The translations under genes were made by a program, and so were the position numbers. From Levilinea saccharolytica (lineage in GTDB: Bacteria; Chloroflexota; Anaerolineae; Anaerolineales; Anaerolineaceae): a DNA stretch of 64,000 nt. The notes beneath the pieces were generated by a model. It saw only the letters and a list, made by a program, of their open reading frames with translations. It did no database searches and was not told where the DNA came from. Where the stretch lies: assembly GCF_001306035.1 (NCBI RefSeq), contig NZ_LGCM01000027.1, forward strand, positions 178,826-242,825. The letters are read 5' to 3'. Below are positions 60,546-64,000 of the stretch, one piece after another (positions within the stretch are counted from its first letter, which is position 1; each line of letters starts with the position of its first letter).

Positions 60546-61193
60546 TTGGATCTACCACAAAGCTCAAAAATCTGCCGCTGTCTGCGCCCCACCTGCCGCT
60601 TTCACTTTCCAGCCTCCCCCCATCAAGCCCTGCCTGCCCACTGCCCCAAATGCGGCGGCCCACTGGAGATCACCGAGCTGCCGTACAGCGGCTTGCCGGT
60701 TCCATCCCAAATGGCTTCCCCCCAGCCGCAGGTTTCGGTTCTCCTGGATAACTTGCGCAGCGCCCACAACGTCGGCTCTATCTTTCGCACCGCCGACGCC
60801 GCCGGCATCGCCCACCTGTACCTGTGCGGCATCACCCCTACACCAGGCCAATCCAAGGTAGCAAAAACAGCCCTGGGCGCCGAGCTGCGCGTCCCCTGGA
60901 GCCAAACCTGGAACGCCGTGGATCTCATCACCGAAGAGAAAGCTCGCGGCGTGCAAATCTGGGCGCTGGAAGGCGGGCCTACTGCCCAACCGCTCTTTGC
61001 ACAAACCCTGGCATCCTCCGCTGCACCCATAATCTTGATTCTGGGCAATGAAGTGTCAGGTGTGGATCCGAACCTGCTGGCCCTTTGCCATCAGGTGGTG
61101 TACCTGCCCATGTTGGGGCAAAAAGAATCCCTCAACGTCTCTGTGGCCTTTGGCATTGCCGCCTATTATTTACGTTTTTTAGCAGGGAATTAA
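60546..61193 (+). CDS. SpoU/TrmH-family RNA 2'-O-methyltransferase with N-terminal zinc ribbon
   Basis: About 215 residues. The first 45 carry Cys pairs (ICRCLRPTC and HCPKCGGPLEI), a zinc-ribbon-like module. The SPOUT domain follows with VLLDNLRSAHNVGSIFRTADAAGI (motif 1), LILGNEVSGVD (motif 2) and LPMLGQKESLNVSVAFGIAAYY (motif 3), all intact for SAM binding in the trefoil knot. The target is likely rRNA or tRNA ribose; which is unknown. TTG 60546 is supported by AGGAG seven bases upstream; the frame continues upstream only as overlap with the ROK gene. Confidence 0.85.
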   Translation: MDLPQSSKICRCLRPTCRFHFPASPHQALPAHCPKCGGPLEITELPYSGLPVPSQMASPQPQVSVLLDNLRSAHNVGSIFRTADAAGIAHLYLCGITPTPGQSKVAKTALGAELRVPWSQTWNAVDLITEEKARGVQIWALEGGPTAQPLFAQTLASSAAPIILILGNEVSGVDPNLLALCHQVVYLPMLGQKESLNVSVAFGIAAYYLRFLAGN

Positions 61194-61274
61194 CTTCTAA
61201 CTTTGCATTTTTGTAAGGTCGCAGCACTCAGAAAAGCTCTTGCATGCCGGTGTGAAAGGTGATAAAGTATATAA

Positions 61275-61313
61275 GTCAAACGCCTGGGTGCCCCCCTCAC
61301 CCTGGCGTTTGAC
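61275..61313. terminator. Strong hairpin terminator
   Basis: GTCAAACGCC (61275-61284) pairs with GGCGTTTGAC (61304-61313), with an inner GGGTG/CACCC helix. It is followed by ATTTTAATTT on the plus side. It lies between the converging RNA methyltransferase and rmlA genes and can serve both. Confidence 0.8.
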
Positions 61314-61339
61314 ATTTTAATTTCAAGAACGTACTTCAC

Positions 61340-62221
61340 TCATAATCCGCGGTTTTCTTCCTCAACCAGGTTCAACAAATACCGTCCATAGTGGTTGGTC
61401 GCCAGTTTGCGCGCCAGGGCATTGAGTTGTTTCAAATCAATGTAGCCCATGCGGTAAGCAATTTCTTCCAGGCAGGCGATCATTAACCCCTGCCGTTCCT
61501 CCACCGCCTCAATAAAACTGGCTGCCTGCAGCAAAGATTCATGCGTGCCCGCATCCAGCCAGGCCACCCCGCGCCCCAGCACCTCTACCTGCAGCTTGCC
61601 AGCCTGCAAATACATCTGATTTAGATCGGTAATTTCCAACTCCCCCCGGTTCGAAGGTTTCAACCGAGCCGCCATTTCACACGCCTGACGGTCATAGAAG
61701 TAAATCCCCGGCACAGCGTAGTTCGACCGCGGCTTGCTGGGTTTTTCTTCCAGGCTCAACACACGGTAATCCTTATCAAATTCCACCACACCGTAACGCT
61801 GCGGATCCTTCACCGGGTACGCAAAGATCACCGCCCCGTCGTCCACTTGAGCCGCCTGCCGCAGTGTATCCCCCAGTCCCGTTCCAAAAAAGATATTATC
61901 GCCCAAAATGAGGCAAACCGGCTCCCCGGCGATGAAATCACGCCCCACGCGCAGCGCATCCGCCAGACCGCGCGGTTTGCTTTGGGCCGCATACGAAAAC
62001 TGCATGCCCCACTGCGCCCCATCCCCTAGCAGCCGCTCAAACCCCGGCAGGTCTTCCGGCGTCGAAATCACCAGCAGTTCCCGGATCCCGGCCAACATCA
62101 GCATGGAAATCGGGTAATAAATCATCGGCTTGTCATACACCGGAAGCAGCTGCTTGCTCACCGCCAGGGTCAGCGGGTACAAACGCGTGCCGTATCCACC
62201 AGCCAACACGATCCCTTTCAT
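61340..62221 (-). CDS. rmlA: Glucose-1-phosphate thymidylyltransferase
   Basis: 293 residues. [17 protein letters not shown] is the nucleotidyltransferase signature, followed by [69 protein letters not shown] and [21 protein letters not shown]. The enzyme joins dTTP and glucose 1-phosphate to dTDP-glucose. It overlaps rmlB by four bases (ATGA at 62218), so both act together in dTDP-sugar synthesis. rmlC and rmlD are not in the window, which fits use for WecE instead of rhamnose, though they may be elsewhere. Confidence 0.97.
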   Translation of the reverse strand: MKGIVLAGGYGTRLYPLTLAVSKQLLPVYDKPMIYYPISMLMLAGIRELLVISTPEDLPGFERLLGDGAQWGMQFSYAAQSKPRGLADALRVGRDFIAGEPVCLILGDNIFFGTGLGDTLRQAAQVDDGAVIFAYPVKDPQRYGVVEFDKDYRVLSLEEKPSKPRSNYAVPGIYFYDRQACEMAARLKPSNRGELEITDLNQMYLQAGKLQVEVLGRGVAWLDAGTHESLLQAASFIEAVEERQGLMIACLEEIAYRMGYIDLKQLNALARKLATNHYGRYLLNLVEEENRGL

Positions 62222-63303
62222 GCCAGTACGCTCCTACGGCCGTAGTTTTCTTCCATCCAGGCCTGGAAATCAGGTTTTGCACGGATGCTTTCAATCCATG
62301 CCGAATTCTCCAGATACCAGGCGATTGTCTTCCGCAGCCCGCTGTCCAGATCCTCACTCGGCTGCCAGCCCAATTCTTTGCGAATCTTTTCAATATTCAT
62401 GGCATAACGCCGGTCGTGTCCAGGTCGGTCGCTCACATAGTGTATCAGCGAGCGCCGCGAACCAAAACTGGCCTTCGGCAGCCACTCATCCAAAATATCG
62501 CAGATCGTCTCGACGATGGTTTGATTCGTAGGTTGATTTTCACCGCCCACTCCATACGTCTCCCCCACCGCACCCTTCTCCAGCACGCAGTAAATGGCCT
62601 CACAGTGATCCTCTACATACAACCAATCGCGAATTTGCTGCCCATCGCCATACAGCGGTAAAGGTTTCCCCTCCACCGCGTTCAGGATCATCAAAGGGAT
62701 CAGCTTTTCAGGAAATTGGTGCGGCCCGTAATTATTGGAGCAGTTGGTGATCGTCACCGGCAAACCAAACGAGTGAAAATACGCCCGAACCAGATGGTCA
62801 CTGGCCGCTTTCGAGGCGGCATAGGGAGATCGCGGCGCATAGGAGGTTTGCTCATCAAAGGCCGGTTCCCCCGCCGCGAGCGCCCCGAATACCTCATCCG
62901 TGGAAATGTGGTGAAAGCGCACCCCGCTGGCGTACGCCCCATCAGGTTTTTGCCAGGCCTGCCGCGCCGCATCCAGCAGGTTCATTGTCCCCACCACATT
63001 GGTTTGAATGAAGCGCTGCGGCCCGGTGATAGAGCGGTCCACGTGGGTTTCTGCCGCAAAATGCACCACCGTGTCAATCGCATGGTCAGTAAAAACTGCC
63101 GCCAGGGTATCTGGGTCCGTGATATCACCCTGGATGAAGGTGTGCCGTCCTTCATCCGGCAAATTGCGTAGATTTTCCAGCGTCCCTGCATACGTCAGCG
63201 CATCCAGGTTGACGATGTGCGCCGCGTTATCGTGATTTAACAGGTAACGGATAAAATTGGAGCCGATGAACCCCGCTCCGCCGGTGACCAGAACATTCTG
63301 CAT
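62218..63303 (-). CDS. rmlB: dTDP-glucose 4,6-dehydratase
   Basis: About 361 residues of the extended short-chain dehydrogenase fold: [19 protein letters not shown] (NAD site), [52 protein letters not shown] (catalytic Tyr-x3-Lys), [18 protein letters not shown] and [16 protein letters not shown]. It dehydrates dTDP-glucose to dTDP-4-keto-6-deoxyglucose, the substrate of the wecE product here. ATG 63303 has AAAGGA upstream; the frame upstream to 63318 adds five unsupported residues. Confidence 0.97.
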   Translation of the reverse strand: MQNVLVTGGAGFIGSNFIRYLLNHDNAAHIVNLDALTYAGTLENLRNLPDEGRHTFIQGDITDPDTLAAVFTDHAIDTVVHFAAETHVDRSITGPQRFIQTNVVGTMNLLDAARQAWQKPDGAYASGVRFHHISTDEVFGALAAGEPAFDEQTSYAPRSPYAASKAASDHLVRAYFHSFGLPVTITNCSNNYGPHQFPEKLIPLMILNAVEGKPLPLYGDGQQIRDWLYVEDHCEAIYCVLEKGAVGETYGVGGENQPTNQTIVETICDILDEWLPKASFGSRRSLIHYVSDRPGHDRRYAMNIEKIRKELGWQPSEDLDSGLRKTIAWYLENSAWIESIRAKPDFQAWMEENYGRRSVLA

Positions 63304-63376
63304 GCTTTTTCCTTTCACCCAAAATCATTATTCCCATTTTACCTCACCTGAGGGCAACGGATCTCCCCCCACCATC

Positions 63377-63438
63377 TTCGTATACGAAAACAACAACACA
63401 TTTTTATCCGCAGGGTATAATAATTGCATCGTATACAC
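63377..63438. repeat. Palindrome and half-copy around an orphan TATAAT box upstream of rmlB
   Basis: TTCGTATACGAA (63377-63388) is a perfect 12-base palindrome. TCGTATAC recurs near 63429-63436. A perfect TATAAT (63416-63421, plus strand) lies between the two. This could be an operator region for rmlB and for a rightward gene now separated from it by the transposase; the function is not established. Confidence 0.4.
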
Positions 63439-63469
63439 ACAGCACACCCATCACTCACCTGATTCAGCC

Positions 63470-64000
63470 CTGGTTGGTGTAACATATTTTCTGTAAAATG
63501 CTGAACCTTAACAAAAGCGGTGAGTCAGAAGTATCCTTAAGGTCACCACAACCGAAGAAGGAGACTAAAAATGACTCACCAAAATGATTATACCTTGGCA
63601 GAAGAGATCGTGGAAAAGGGACTGGATGCCATCCCGGAACTGATGCGAGTGCTAATCAACAACGCCATGCAGGTAGAAAGGGCGAAATACTTGCAAGCCA
63701 GGGAGTATGAACGCACAGAAAACCGCAAAGGACATGCGAATGGCTTCAAGCCCAAAACAGTGAAAACCCGCATGGGAGAGATCACCTTTGCCGTGCCGCA
63801 AGTCAGGGAAGGGGGTTTTTACCCCAGCGCACTGGAAAAAGGGCTGCGCAGTGAAAGAGCCCTCACGATCACACTGGCGGAAATGTACGTTCAGGGAGTA
63901 TCCACGCGGAAGGTGAAAGCCATCACAGAGCAGCTATGTGGGGTTGAGATTTCGGCCATGCAAGTCAGCCGGGCAGCAGCTCAACTGGATGCAGTATTAC
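63470..64000 (+). mobile_element. Left part of an IS256-family insertion sequence (truncated by window end)
   Basis: The transposase at 63571 belongs to the Mutator/IS256 family. The element must begin in the AT-richer stretch upstream, probably around 63470-63490 (GGTGTAACATATTTTCTG), but the terminal inverted repeat cannot be proved because the right end is outside the window. The left boundary is an estimate. Confidence 0.6.
63571..64000 (+). CDS. IS256-family (Mutator) transposase, N-terminal part
   Basis: An open frame of 143 codons from ATG 63571 to the edge with no stop: MTHQNDYTLAEEIVEKGLDA, then RENRKGHANGF-like ENRKGHANGFKPKTVKTRMG, FAVPQVREGGFYPS, ALTITLAEMYVQGVSTRKVKAITEQLCG and ISAMQVSRAAAQLDAVL. 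These are the N-terminal region and helix-turn-helix part of IS256 transposases. The catalytic DDE residues would lie beyond the window. AAGGAG (63558-63563) precedes the ATG. Base composition is lower in GC than the neighbours, fitting a mobile gene. Confidence 0.92.
   Translation, partial: MTHQNDYTLAEEIVEKGLDAIPELMRVLINNAMQVERAKYLQAREYERTENRKGHANGFKPKTVKTRMGEITFAVPQVREGGFYPSALEKGLRSERALTITLAEMYVQGVSTRKVKAITEQLCGVEISAMQVSRAAAQLDAVL

Noticed and set aside
1..64000. tRNA, rRNA, CRISPR arrays, prophage or plasmid origin
   Set aside because: No cloverleaf, rRNA-like, regularly spaced repeat, phage structural or replication-origin sequence was seen when reading intergenic regions; gaps are mostly under 200 bases. 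A tRNAscan or Rfam search would be decisive.

Overview
The window is a dense, GC-rich bacterial chromosome segment. It has short intergenic gaps, many TGA/ATG (ATGA) stop-start overlaps and several GTG/TTG starts. The gene mix points to Chloroflexota, probably Anaerolineae. It includes very large TPR proteins, a fused transaldolase/glucose-6-phosphate isomerase, folate-dependent TrmFO, a tungsten-type aldehyde:ferredoxin oxidoreductase and a divergent Lgt-like protein. This placement is an inference from gene content; no rRNA or tRNA gene is visible to confirm it.

Layout. 1-4998: amino-acid/aldehyde metabolism (saccharopine-dehydrogenase-like protein, class III aminotransferase, aldehyde ferredoxin oxidoreductase, MoaD-like protein, DJ-1/PfpI protein). 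5035-7631: membrane phosphoesterase coupled to an M17 aminopeptidase. 7728-10463 (minus): alaS. 10632-23769 (minus): the most unusual block, comprising rpoN, a PAS/GAF histidine kinase, a sigma-54 activator without a DNA-binding domain, a consensus sigma-54 promoter nested in a hairpin, a small two-helix membrane protein, a 1798-residue TPR protein and a TPR protein fused to a gingipain/caspase-fold cysteine peptidase. 23904-35524 (mostly plus): trmFO, an M28/glutaminyl-cyclase-like enzyme, a histidine kinase, an aminotransferase, hflX, rpmF, a methyltransferase, a SpoIIE-type phosphatase, a two-helix RCK protein, secD and secF. 35585-44303: membrane protein, fructosamine kinase, LMW phosphatase, TPR/zinc-ribbon protein, GT-C-like protein, MBL-fold protein, YkgJ/UPF0260 protein, lycopene-cyclase-like protein and an alpha/beta hydrolase. 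44450-49960: a glycan operon (GT-C protein, GT2 transferase, WbqC protein, methyltransferase, WecE-type aminotransferase). 50023-51729 (minus): TlpA-like, Lgt-like, FolB. 51901-57175: pentose phosphate operon (tkt, rpiB, tal-pgi). 57260-60403 (minus): GH31 glycosidase and ROK kinase. 60546-61193: SpoU-type RNA methyltransferase. 61340-63303 (minus): rmlA, rmlB. 63571-64000: start of an IS256-family transposase cut by the window edge.

How the parts fit. rmlA and rmlB make dTDP-4-keto-6-deoxyglucose, the substrate of the WecE homologue 12 kb away, so the two glycan loci probably supply one dTDP-amino-sugar pathway. tkt, rpiB and tal-pgi cover much of the non-oxidative pentose phosphate pathway plus the hexose-phosphate isomerase step. 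The candidate for a previously undescribed system is the rpoN-kinase-activator cassette directly upstream of a sigma-54 promoter that appears to drive the membrane protein, giant TPR and TPR-peptidase genes. A hairpin placed so that only read-through transcripts can fold it would isolate that output operon from the upstream regulatory genes.
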